DNA from: Welwitschia mirabilis
Lineage: Eukaryota; Gnetophyta; Gnetopsida; Welwitschiales
Length of the DNA stretch: 64,000 nucleotides
Direction of reading: 5' to 3'
Assembly: GCA_051453625.1 (NCBI GenBank)
Contig: JBOZIK010000001.1
Coordinates: forward strand, 83,806,631 to 83,870,630
Shown piece by piece: positions 23,560 through 33,430 of this stretch; the first letter of the stretch is position 1; each line of letters begins with the position of its first letter. Position numbers and translations under genes: made by a program. Under the pieces are notes generated by a model. It searched no databases. It saw nothing but the letters and a program-made list of their open reading frames with translations, and had not been told where the DNA came from.

Positions 23560-24530
23560 TAGATCATGGAGACATATTAGATCACCATAGAACTATTTAG
23601 ATTATGCATCATATGCTTTATTAATAGCAAGTCAGGTGGATGCTACTAATGATCCTAGCTCTTATAATAAAGCGATCTCATCTGCTGATGCTGGGAAGTG
23701 GTTAGTTAGTATGCAAGAAGAAATAAAATCCCTTCATAAGAATGGGACATGGAAGCTTATAAAGGAACCAAAAGGGATGCAAATTATTTGGAACAAATGG
23801 ATGTTTAAGAAGAAAGAAGACATCCAAGAGTTGAAGATGCGTGTTTCAAGACAAGATTAGTTACTCAAGGATTCAGTCAAGTGGCAGGTGTTGATTTTCA
23901 TGATGTTTTCTCACCTATTGTGAAGCACTCTTTCATTCGTGTCTTATTAGCTCTAGTTGCCAGAGATGATATGGAGTTGGAGCAACTAGATGTGAAGACT
24001 GCGTTTCTACATGGGGAACTAGAGGAGATAATCTATATGCAGTAACCAAGGGTGTTTGAGGTCGAAGGAAAGGAGGATCATATTTGCTTATTGAATAAGT
24101 CATTGTATGGGCTGAAGCAGTCACCTAGATAATGGTATAAGCATTTTTATGGTCTGTCATGGCCACACTAGAAGTGTATATGATAGCTGCGTCTATGTCA
24201 AGAAGTTACTAGATGACTCCTTTATCTACTTGTTACTGTACATTGATGACATGTTGATCGCTTACAAAGACAAGTCCGAAATTAACAAGCTAAAATCTTT
24301 GTTGAGTGGTGAGTTTGAGATGAAAGATCTTAGTGGAGCTAAAAAGATTCTTGGCATGGAGATTACTAGGAACATATCTACAAGGAAGTTGTATCTCAGT
24401 TAAAAGAGGTACATTAAAAAGGTCCTTAATTGTTTTGGCATGAAAGATGCAAAGCCAGTTTCCACTTCACTTACAGCTCACTTCAAGCTTTCTGCTGCTT
24501 GATCACCACAAACCGTTGAGGAAGAGCAAT
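23560..24530 (+). pseudogene. copia reverse transcriptase relic, first copy
   Basis: W..SMQEEIKSLHKNGTWKL and KWMFKKKEDI open the domain at about 23690-23830. Then come QVAGVDFHDVFSPIVKHSFIR, QLDVKTAFLHGELEEIIYM, LLNKSLYGLKQSPR and the catalytic LLYIDDMLIAYKD at 24233-24270, in which YxDD is intact. LSGAKKILGMEI and the FGMKDAKPVSTSL block follow. The frame is broken by few stops. It ends abruptly at about 24530 within the segment TVEEEQ and continues as LTR sequence, so RNase H is deleted. Confidence 0.9.
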
Positions 24531-24615
24531 TAATATTATCATGTGGAGAGAGTACAAACTGAGAGCCTTACAATAGCGGAATCATAACTCTCAAAGAACA
24601 AACCGAGGCATACTC
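24531..24615 (+). repeat. Internal LTR fragment of the composite copia element
   Basis: CAATTAATATTATCATGTGGAG and the following bases through CTCTCAAAGAACAAA match the middle of the left LTR (about 20918-20995) and of the right LTR. The junction with pol is direct, without spacer, so a deletion joined RT to the LTR interior. Confidence 0.8.
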
Positions 24616-24620
24616 TCATT

Positions 24621-24756
24621 GATACCGAAGATAACGTATATATAGCCATAATAACAAAACAACCATCATTTCTTCATACCCAAGATAACATATATATTGC
24701 CATAATAACAAAACTATCATCTTTTTTTGATACCCAAGATAATGTATATATAATCA
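24621..24756. repeat. 54-bp tandem repeat, at least 2.5 copies
   Basis: Units begin GATACCGAAGATAACGTATA (24621), CATACCCAAGATAACATATA (24675) and GATACCCAAGATAATGTATA (24729), an exact 54-bp period. The array runs into a 100-N gap, so the copy number is unknown. Confidence 0.85.
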
Positions 24757-24856
24757 NNNNNNNNNNNNNNNNNNNNNNNNNNNNNNNNNNNNNNNNNNNN
24801 NNNNNNNNNNNNNNNNNNNNNNNNNNNNNNNNNNNNNNNNNNNNNNNNNNNNNNNN

Positions 24857-25476
24857 TCTCACCTATTGTGAAGCACTCTTCCATTCATGTTTAATGAGCT
24901 TTAGTTTTTAGAGATGATATGGAGTTAGAATAGTAAAATGTGAAGACTATGTTTCTACATAAGAAACTAAAGGATAAAATCTATATGCAGCAATCAAAGG
25001 GGTCTGAGTTCGAAAGAAAGAAGGATCATATTTTCTTATTAAAAAAGTCATTGTTGGGCTAAAGCAATAACCCAGATAATAGTATAAGCATTTNNNNNNN
25101 NNNNNNNNNNNNNNNNNNNNNNNNNNNNNNNNNNNNNNNNNNNNNNNNNNNNNNNNNNNNNNNNNNNNNNNNNNNNNNNNNNNNNNNNNNNNNTTTTGAC
25201 TCTTTTATGATCTCTCATGGCTACACTAGAAGTGCATATGATAGCTACATCTATTTTAGGAAGTTACCAAATAACTCCTTTATCTACTTGTTGTTGTATG
25301 TTAATGACATGTTAATCACTTGTAAAGACAAGTTTGAAATTAACAAGCTGAAATCTTTATTGAGTGGTGAGTTTAAGATGAAATATCTTAGTAAATCTAA
25401 GAAGATTCTTGACATAAAGATTTCTAGGGATAGATGTACAGGCAAGTTTTATTTCAATCAAAAATTTGTTAAGAAA
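24857..25476 (+). pseudogene. copia reverse transcriptase relic, second copy
   Basis: Homologous to 23911-24440: it starts at the same SPIVKHS block, then after a 100-N gap (25094-25193) contains SLMATLEVHMIATSI-like sequence and LLLYVNDMLITCKD, where YxDD has become YVND. It ends at FNQKFVKKYAQ, where the sequence crosses into the right LTR. It is more decayed than the first copy, so it is either an older tandem partner or a second insertion. Confidence 0.85.
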
Positions 25477-25478
25477 TA

Positions 25479-25886
25479 TGCCCAAGTTTGATTGAAAACA
25501 ATAACAATAATGAAGTTAAAGAGAATGAAGACAAATGAATTTATGTGGTTCAGCCAATACAGTCTATGTCTGTAGGTGAGAGGAGAGAAATTAACATAAT
25601 TATGTGGAGAGAGTACAAACTCAAAGCCTCATAATAATGTAAGCATAGCTCTCAAAGAATAAAACAGGCATATTTCTTAACAATTGGTATTAAAGACATG
25701 ATTATTGGCTAGTCTTGGGTTCAAGTCTCCCTAGTGGCTTTGCGGTTCATGTGAGCACTTGGCATATATATCAAGGAGGAGATTATTAGGTATGCAGTTC
25801 CTATGCCCAGCACATGTGGGTAAATATAAAGGATTCTAATTTTCACCTAAGTTATGGCTTTTGGTGTAATGGTAAAAAGCCCAACA
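25479..25886 (+). repeat. Right LTR of the composite copia element
   Basis: Matches 20808-21219 from TGCCCAAGTTTGATTGAAAA to AAGCCCAACA. It also carries the internal PBS-like TGGTATTAAAGAC (25685-25697) and PPT-like TCAAGGAGGAGATTATT (25771-25787). Immediately after it tandem unit C begins (TATATATTAG). Confidence 0.8.
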
Positions 25887-27440
25887 TATATATTAGTTTT
25901 TTATTATGTATTTTGTTGTCTGTGTCCTATGTCAATAGCCAGTTTAGAATGTCTAATAATATAGGAAATGTAGATGAATTTAGGAGCACATTCTACCAAT
26001 AGGATAAGACCTTAATCATAATTCTTTTTTTTCCAAAGTTGACATTATATTTAGATAAAAACTTCAAAATAAATCTAACAAGCTTTCCCTATGGATCTTT
26101 TGCATTTTGAAAAGTATTCAAGTTTCCAGACATAAGATTCGATGGAAAAATACAGAAGACAAAAATCCATAACGCACAAATGCAAGTAGACTTACTATTT
26201 CTTCACATTTTAAAATTCTAGAAACCATGACTCCAATAAAGATAATGAAGTAAAGTAAATTTACCCAAATGCGTTAAATATTCTATGAATCATCAAAGTT
26301 TAGACACTGAAAAAGGGAGTCAAGCATACTAAGCTTTTCTCATTGCATTGCTTGAGAAAGAAAATGTCCAATTACATAGACAAGAGAATCTGCAAGTTGC
26401 ATGAGACAATCGTTTATGGCTCTTTAACTTTATCAAAAAAAGTACGAAAATATATTGTATTACTATGCATATACAAGGATTGGACTCTTTTTCTAGAAAG
26501 AAACGTCCATCCCATGATTGTTGATCCTATGTATAAAAGACAAAGACACTAGTAGCATAAATGGAGAAATGCTGATGAAATAATTTTTATGCAATATGTT
26601 AAGTATTCTAAGCTGAAAAACCTTAGTAGGAAACCTATCAGATAAGAAACATTCCAAATATAAAGAATGAACACGATTTACCTATTGAACACATTCACCT
26701 TCAGAAGGCTATTCTTCTAATAGAATACACAAGAGACTAAAGAGTACATAAAAAAAGAGAGAATGCCATAGAGAATTTGGCCCTTATGATGAATCATTCA
26801 TTCTTTACTGCCTTATCCTTTCCATTTATCATTGCAACATCATTAAAAATCCTTTCCTCTTTTCATCTCTCCATGCTTGTGGGGAAACATGTAGAGAAAA
26901 AGCATCATTACAGAGATCAACCATAAGATAGAAAAGTAGGAAATAAGAATGACAAGCTTTGTAAGCTGGCAAGAAATTTCTCAAGAATTTGGACTTCTTC
27001 TCCATCTGTGGGTCACACCGCATTTCCTTTCGTTATGAAAGTTAATCAATATTACTATGAACATTAATCAATGCTTTTAAGTTATGATAAATGCACAGTT
27101 GCTGCCTTTTCCACACAGAAAGGAAAACACATCCAAGACCTCATATTTTTATTGTCCCTTAAATGTCATTAGCCAGTATGTTAAAGGAAATTTGATGAAG
27201 AAAATGTTGTCATCTCATGCGCAAAATGCTGAAAAGGATACTCTATATGCTTCACATAACATAAATTGTCAACACACTCCACTTCTTGTGGAGGTGTAAA
27301 CTGAGGACTCAGCTTGACCTTTAGCTACCACCGTATCAGTGCTTCTAGGGTTGATGGCCCCAGTAGCTGACTTAGGTCCCTATGTACTCTACATACTTCT
27401 TTTGTCCAAGGATGTTGTACGTATCAGTGTGTACGTATAT
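25887..27440 (+). repeat. 1.55-kb tandem unit, copy C (complete)
   Basis: The only uninterrupted unit: 1554 bp from TATATATTAGTTTTTTATTA to the (TA)n tract at 27437-27460, where the next unit starts with the same bases. It aligns with copies B and D over their full lengths with many transitions and small indels. Short open frames in it (26343-26552, 27084-27299) are not kept open in the other copies, so I treat the unit as non-coding. Confidence 0.9.
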
Positions 27441-27865
27441 ATATATATATATATATATATTAGTTTTTTATAATGTATATATTAGTTTTTTATAATGTAT
27501 TTTGTTTTCTGCATCCTATGTCAGTAGCAAGTTGAGGATATCTAACAATGCAAGAGATGTGAACGAATTTAGGAGCACAGTCTACCAATAGGACAAGATC
27601 TCAATCATAATTCTTTTTTTATAAAGTTGACATTATATTTATATAAAAAATCCAAAAATCTATAAAAGAAAGTCTAACAAGTTTTTCATTCTTATTTGTT
27701 GCATTTAGAAAAGTATTCGAGTTTCCAAACATAGGATTTAGAGGAAAAATACTTAAGATAGAAATCCGTATCACACAGATGCAAGTAGACTTACCATTGC
27801 TTTGTATTTTAAAATTCCAGGGACTGTGACTTTAATAAAGACAATGAATTAAAATGAATTTAGGT
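27441..27865 (+). repeat. 1.55-kb tandem unit, copy D, first part
   Basis: Starts with the (TA)n/TATTAGTTTTTTATAATG junction, which is itself duplicated (27460-27500), and follows copy C to GAATTTAGGT, where the next copia element inserts at 27866. It resumes at 36399. Confidence 0.85.
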
Positions 27866-28021
27866 TGTTGGGTGTGTGGCTCACATTGGACATACATCCT
27901 GACAATCCAAAGGCAGTGCCCATAGTATTTCTCAAATCCCATGGCACTCTTCCTCTTTAAATTAACACCATGCGTCATGGCTTAAAAGCGGCTCCTTGTC
28001 ACCTATTCTTTTGCATCAACA
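27866..28021 (+). repeat. Left LTR, 156 bp
   Basis: Begins TGTTGGGTGTGTGGCTCACA and ends TGCATCAACA beside the primer site. Its first 55-60 bp match 33257 onwards. The remainder differs from the right LTR, so one of the two is rearranged. The flank is TAGGT. Confidence 0.75.
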
Positions 28022-28023
28022 AA

Positions 28024-28035
28024 TGGTATTAGAGC
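28024..28035 (+). other. Primer-binding site, initiator-Met tRNA type
   Basis: TGGTATTAGAGC, one C to T change from the plant copia consensus, two bases behind the LTR end. Confidence 0.9.
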
Positions 28036-29240
28036 ATCTCAAATCTTATCATCTTCTTTGAGCATTTTTTCTTGTGCCTCTATTCTATAATTTGGTACCT
28101 TGAGCCTGTTCGCATCTGCTCTTTGCTCTCGCTCATGCACCTATGCACCAGCTCTGTGCTTACCATCCTCAACCAGTGATTGTGCTCACCGCTTTATTCT
28201 AACCATTTTGTTTCGTGCCTTTGTTATCACCTCATCTGAGTGTGGCTCCTCTCCTATGTTTGCGTGGTGTTTTCCACACCTTCGGCATCCTTTTGGGTGT
28301 GACTTTTCTCCTGCATTCGCATGGTGTTTTCCATACCTTTAGCATCCTTCGGAGCACGGCTCCTTTCCCACATTTATGTGGTGTTGTCCACACCTTTTAC
28401 ATCCTACTATGTAAGGCCACTTTATTTTGCTGCCTTCTGCACACTTTCCTGTTGTTGCTCCTCTCGTTGCCTTAGTCGATATGTTATCATCTTCTCTATG
28501 TGCTGTGTAGCGTGTTTGTCTGCCAGAGGCCACCTATTTTGGCTACCTTCCATGTGTGCTCTATAGCATTTTTTAGCTGCCTTCCTTGTGTTATGTGCCT
28601 TCATTGGCAGCTCTAACCTCATGTTTTTTTGCTTCCTTCCATGTACTCAGTGCCTTGTTTGGGAGCTTCAACTTCGTTTTTTAAGAAAGTTATTACAATG
28701 CATGGTTTATCTATTGGCGTTTCTTTGGACCTTCGCCTAGCATACCTGTACTACCTACACTCTTTGCCTAACTATGTCTTAGTAGCTCTCATGCATGCAC
28801 ATGTTGATATTTCAGCCCCTTTCGCGTTTTTTTTTTGTTTTTTTTACTAAGGTTCATTTTTTTTGGTGTGAGAGAACCATTTCTTATCTCACTTATTATT
28901 TTTAATATATGAAAATTAGATAAGGGACCAAAATTAATCCCCTTTGTATTTTTATTATGAGAGCCAAAGTTTTTTTTTTTTTTTGAGGGGATTATGTGAT
29001 ATATGCAATTATTGTTTTAGGCAATCTATACCCCTTTCATAAAATTGTCTTTTATGTAATGGTGTTGGCATCACAGGTCTCACGCTATTTTTATCTCCTT
29101 GTTAAAATATGCTAGCCATCCTTCAAATTATTGTTGTTTCTTTGGCTACTGGTTATCTTAGGAATTCTTCTTAGAATAATTCCATAATTGTTGTATTCCC
29201 TCTTGGTACATAAGAGTGGTTTTTTTTGTTTTTTTAAAGG
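28036..29240 (+). other. Pyrimidine-rich leader of the copia element
   Basis: A 1.2-kb region between primer site and gag, clearly richer in C and T than its surroundings up to about 28850. It holds three 57-bp repeats (28240-28410). Several overlapping short open frames exist, but none matches a known domain and there is no consistent codon pattern. An untranslated leader, possibly with captured sequence, is the simplest reading. Confidence 0.5.
28240..28410. repeat. 57-bp tandem repeat, three copies
   Basis: GTGTGGCTCCTCTCC.. at 28240, GTGTGACTTTTCTCC.. at 28297 and GCACGGCTCCTTTCC.. at 28354, each containing TGGTGTT.TCCA.ACC. The period is exactly 57 bp. Confidence 0.85.
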
Positions 29241-30038
29241 ATGGCCACTGTAACAAAATTTCATATCAAAAAATTCAATGGCAAACTGAGTTTTCTATTT
29301 GACGTATTCAAATGAGAGTCATTCTCATTCAAAACACCTTAAAGAAGGCCTTGGATGGCAAAGTGAAAAGACCTAAGGCCATGTCCAATGAACAATGAGG
29401 TGAGTTAGATGAAAAGGCATTGACAGCAATCTAGTTATGTTTATTCAAGGAGGTCCTCTATGAGGTCATCAGTGAGACCACTGTTGCTAGTCTATGGATG
29501 AAACTGGAAGCATTGTATATAACGAAAAGCCATGACAATAAACTACAACTTAAGGAACATTTGTTTACCATCTGCATGCTCGAAGGTACACCCATCCAAG
29601 CACATCTTAATAAGTTTAATTTAATTCTAATAGATTTAGAAAATCTTGATGTGCATATTGAAGATGAAGATAAAGTTGTATTGTTAATTGTCTCTTTACC
29701 TCCTACCTATAGGCATTTTAAGGAAATTATGTTCTATGATGGTTTAGATACTTTGTCTTTCGAAGATGTTAAAGTGCACCTTTTGTTTAAAGAAAAATGT
29801 AATTTAGAGTTTCACTCTGAAGACAAGGGTGAAGGTCTGATAATTAGAGGTTGAAGTCATAATCATGTATGTACTAAAAACTATAGGAAATCTAGGTCAA
29901 AGTCAAGAGGACGTAAGTCCAATAGTAAAACTTACCGATATTGTAAAAAACCTAGACATGAGCCTTCTGAATGTTATAAATTGAAAAGTAACAAGGACAA
30001 AAAAGCAAAGAGGAAACAACCTCAACAATTTGCATAGG
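29241..30038 (+). pseudogene. copia gag relic
   Basis: ATG at 29241 starts MATVTKFHIKKFNG, the typical copia gag opening; AAAGG lies just before it. After one frame change near 29290, the gag core is clear: KALDGKVKRPKAM, EKALTAI, and an open stretch 29498-29854 with MKLEALYITKSHDNKLQLKEHL, HLNKFNLILIDLENLDVHIEDE and VSLPPTYRHFKEIMFYDGLDTL. The zinc knuckle at 29932-29976 reads YRYCKKPRHEPSEC: the first Cys is Tyr and the Gly is Arg. A Lys-rich tail follows. Confidence 0.9.
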
Positions 30039-31560
30039 CAAGTATCATTCAAACTAATATTAAAGGTTATGTATTATTATCTGAGTCTTCTATTGATGAT
30101 AGAAGTTTATTTGATTGAATTATTGATTTGAGTTGTATGTTTTACATCTGTCCTCATCAAGACTAGTTTACAACCTTTAAATCTATTTGCTTTGGTGTTG
30201 TTTTAATGGGTAATGATACTGAGTGTAAGGTCAAAGGAATAGTAATTATTTAAATTAAAAGCGATGATGGAATTATTAGGACTCTTAAGGAGGTACACTT
30301 TGTTCTTGATCTTAAATGAAACTTAATCTTATTAGGTACTCTTGAATCAAGAGGGTATAAATATGTAGCTGAAGGTGGGGTTCTCAAAATTATCAAAGGT
30401 TTTCTTGATATGTTTAAGGCTAACCAATATGGTAGTCTATATGTTTTGCAAGGATCTACAGTTACAGGTTTTGTAGCTGTTTCAACTTCTATGCCTAAAT
30501 TTGACATGACTCACTTGTGGCATATGCGATTAGGTCACATGAGCAAGAAAGGTATGCATATCCTCAGTAAGAAAGATCTTTTATATAGTTAGCATCTTGG
30601 TAAATTAGAATTTTGTAAACATTGTGTTTTTGATAAACAAAAACAAGTAAGTTCCTCTACTACAATTCATCATACTAAAGATATTCTAGATTACATCCAC
30701 TCTGATTTATGGGGACCTTCCAAAGTTCCTTCTATGGGTGGTCATCGTTTCATGATGACACTTATTAATGATTATTCTCGTAAAGTCTGGGTTTATTTTC
30801 TAAGGCATAAAAATAAAGCTTTCTCTACTTTCAAACATTGGAAACTTCTCGTTGAAAATTAGACAAGGAGGAAGGTTAAGAAACTCAAAATTGATAATGG
30901 ATTAGAATTTTTTTCAAGTGATTTTAATGAGTTTTGTTCCAATAATGGAATTGCTAGACACAAAACTTTGGTTAGAATGCCACAATAGAATGGTGTTGTA
31001 GAATGCATGAATAGGACCTTACTTGAAAGGCCTCATTGTATACTCTCCAATGCGAACCTATGGCATCGATGTGATTTATGGGCTGAAGCAGTTTCTATAG
31101 CTTGTTATTTCATTAATTAATCTCCACATTCCTCACTAAAGTTTGAAATTATAGAAGAGATTTGATCAGGTAATCCTGTTAACTACTCTCATTTAAAAAT
31201 ATTTGGTTGTCCAGCATTCGTCCATATCAATGATGGTAAATTAGCACCTAGAGTTGTTAAATGTATATTCCTTGATTATGCTTCTGAATCTAAAAGATAC
31301 TTTTTTTGGTGTCCTAAGTTGCATAAGGTGATTCTCCGTAGAGATGTAACATTTAATAAGGATGCCTTACTTACTTCTCACAAAGAGTCTATTCCTTATC
31401 CTTCTACTTCTTCTTCTTTTAAAAATATGATAGATAAATCTAACAAGTAGGTGGATTAGAGGTTACATCCTCTCCATCGACTATTGTAAATTCCACATCT
31501 TCCTCCTCTACTGAAGCAAGTATTGATGAGAATACTCCAAGTATCAGTACTCCTGATCAA
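30039..31560 (+). pseudogene. copia pol: protease and integrase relic
   Basis: Protease near 30118-30160: stop-IIDLSCMFYICP in place of 'WIIDSGC..HICP' (Trp to stop, DSG to DLS). [14 protein letters not shown] (about 30520-30560) and KLEFCKHCVF keep the His-His and Cys-Cys of the zinc region. The core keeps IHSDLWGPSKV, KIDNGLEF and VVECMNRT, i.e. both Asp and the Glu. At 30986 TAG replaces the Gln of 'PQQNG'. Further GCPAFVHINDGKLAPR and VILRRDVTF mark the integrase C-terminal region. Stops at several Trp/Gln codons make it inactive. Confidence 0.9.
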
Positions 31561-31589
31561 CCACAGTAGGATTATTCAATTTCTTGAGA

Positions 31590-32620
31590 TCATCCAAGGA
31601 GAATTATAAACAAACCAGCTAGATATCTTAACACTAATGATGATCTAGTTGAATGTGATCTCTTAGTTGCCCAAGAAATTTCAGAAGGTATGGAACCTTC
31701 ATCTTATTTAGAAGTTATTTCTTATGCTGACTCCTCTATGTGGTTAATGGTAATAAGAATAAATGGATAGTATTCATAAAAATAACACTTGGATTTTGTA
31801 TGAACTTCCATCTGGCAAATGTCCTTTGAACTGCAAGTGGATCTATAAGAAAAAGGAAGGCATCCTTAGAGTTGAAAATGCAAGATGGAAAGCACAATTG
31901 GTTGTTAAAGGCTACAATAAAAAAGAAGGTATTGATTTTCATGAAATTTTTTCACCTGTAATAAGTCATTCTTCAATTCATATACTAATTACATTTGTTG
32001 CCTTTTTTGATATAAAGTTAAATTAACTTGATGTCAAAACTACATTTTTACATGGAGACCTTAATGAAGAAATCTATATGAAGCAGCATAGGGTTTTGTA
32101 ACCCTAGGAAAAGAACATTATGTGTGTCATCTAAACAAATCATTATATAGCCTTAAACAAGTTCCATGATAGTGGTACAAGAAGTTTGATGCATTTATGA
32201 TTAGACAAGGTTTTTGTAGAAGTCAATATGATCACGTATCTATTACCAGTAGTATCCCAATAAGTCCTTTGTGTATTTGTTGCTCTACATCAATGATATA
32301 TTAATTGTTTCACACAACAAGTCTTTGCTTGATAAGTTAAAATCTCAACTTAATTAGAAATTTGAAATGAAGGATCTAGGTGAAGCGAAGAAAATTCTTG
32401 GTATGGAAATTTGTAGAGATCATCAAGATGGCAAATTATTTCTCTCTTAAACCAAATATATTTAGAAAATTCTTAATAGGTTTAATATGTTAAATTATAA
32501 ACCTATTTGTACTCCCTTCACTGCTTACTTCAAATTATCTTTGGATTATTGTCCAAAAACCGAGAGAAGATATTATGTGTATGTTAACCATACCTTATGC
32601 TAATGATGTTAGAAGTTTAA
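31590..32620 (+). pseudogene. copia reverse transcriptase relic
   Basis: HPRRIINKPARYL-like lead, then MDSIHKNNTWILYELP and CKWIYKKKEGI within an open stretch 31763-32026, which continues to EGIDFHEIFSPVISHSSI. LDVKTTFLHGDLNEEIYM follows after a stop. The active-site motif at about 32285 reads LLYINDILI, so one catalytic Asp is now Asn. MKDLGEAKKILGMEICRD and the primer-grip region are present. The end is frameshifted. Confidence 0.9.
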
Positions 32621-32679
32621 TGTATATAATGATCTGCACTAGATCTGATCTCACATATGTTGTTAGTATCATAATCTAG

Positions 32680-33235
32680 GAAAGAATTGTTGGAATGCTA
32701 TAAAATGGATCCTTCATTATTTGAAAGGCTCTTCTACCTTAGGCTTAGTGTTTGTAGTATAGTAGGATCTACTGATTTTGATTTTGGTGGTGACTTAGAT
32801 AGATGAAGATCTCTCTTAGGATACATATTCACTCTCTGCAATTCTGCTATTAGTTGGAAGACATCTCTTCAGCCCATTACTGTATTATCAACAACTAACA
32901 TAGTGTATGTTTTAGTAACTAAAGGTGTCAAAGAAGTTACATGGCTCCAAGGTTTAGTTATTAAACTTGGTATACCCCAAGATGAGACTGTGATATTCTG
33001 TGATAGTGAAAGTGCTATTCATCTTACTAAACATGATATGTATCACTCAAGAACCAAACACATTAATGTGAAGTGTCACTATGTTAGAGACACTCTTTCT
33101 ATAGGAGACATTGTTGTATAGAAGATACATACTTCCCAAAATCATGCTGACATGTTAACTAAGTCTCTTCCCAAGGTAAAGTCCAAACATTGTTTCGACT
33201 TAGTGGGTATATGCACCACTTCACCTCTTGTACCT
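32680..33235 (+). pseudogene. copia RNase H relic
   Basis: DFDFGGDLDR, RSLLGYIFTLCNSAISWKTSLQ (about 32770-32875), VLSTTNIVYVLVTKGVKEVTWLQGL and, within an open stretch 32903-33121, FCDSESAIHLTKHDMYHSRTKHI. ADMLTKSLPKVKSKHCFDLVGI ends the polyprotein at about 33215. This is the complete copia RNase H and C-terminal tail. The 'TEAEY' block reads TTNIVY, with the catalytic Glu lost. Confidence 0.9.
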
Positions 33236-33256
33236 AATTTGAGCCAAAATGGATAT

Positions 33257-33430
33257 TATTAGGTGTGTGGCTCATATTGGATACACATCCAAATACCAAA
33301 GGGTGGTGCCAACCTTTAACCACCCACAGTATTATGTTATTTTTTGTAATTCTCTTCATCTATAAAAGGTTGCCTTACATATTTGGTTTCAGGGAGTGTT
33401 TCATGATCATAGTGTTAATTCTTGGTTCTA
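33257..33430 (+). repeat. Right LTR of the copia element (right end not resolved)
   Basis: TATTAGGTGTGTGGCTCATA matches the start of the left LTR and is preceded by a purine-rich tract (GAGCCAAAATGGATA). After about 60 bp it diverges from the left LTR. A good TATA box, TATAAAAGG, lies at 33361. The right end is unclear because the second half has no partner. Confidence 0.6.
33361..33369 (+). promoter_or_regulatory. TATA box in copia LTR
   Basis: TATAAAAGG about 104 bp into the right LTR, the usual position for the retrotransposon promoter. The left LTR has only CTTTAAATTAA near the equivalent place. Confidence 0.5.

Larger units (their letters stand above)
20808..25886 (+). mobile_element. 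Composite Ty1/copia retrotransposon, inserted in the repeat array
   Basis: About 410-bp terminal repeats (20808-21219 and 25479-25886) bracket gag, protease, integrase and reverse transcriptase, in copia order. It splits the junction between tandem units B and C, at the TA-rich microsatellite. The inside is rearranged: a first pol copy ends at 24530 in a fragment of the element's own LTR, then a 54-bp repeat and a gap, then a second partial RT (24857-25476) that runs directly into the right LTR. It therefore looks like LTR-pol-LTR-pol-LTR, reduced by deletions. It carries many stops of the TAG type. Confidence 0.8.
27866..33430 (+). mobile_element. Ty1/copia retrotransposon, nearly full length, decayed
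   Basis: LTR (27866-28021), iMet primer site, long pyrimidine-rich leader, gag from 29241, protease, integrase, RT, RNase H and a second LTR from 33257: the full copia order over 5.5 kb. The integrase HHCC and DDE residues are still readable, so it is younger or less decayed than the 20.8-25.9 kb element, with which it shares a protein family. It is inserted into tandem unit D. A sister fragment of the same family follows at 34751-36398. Confidence 0.9.

Noticed and set aside
26343-27299. Short open frames inside tandem unit C as a gene
   Set aside because: The frames are not conserved in copies B and D of the same unit.
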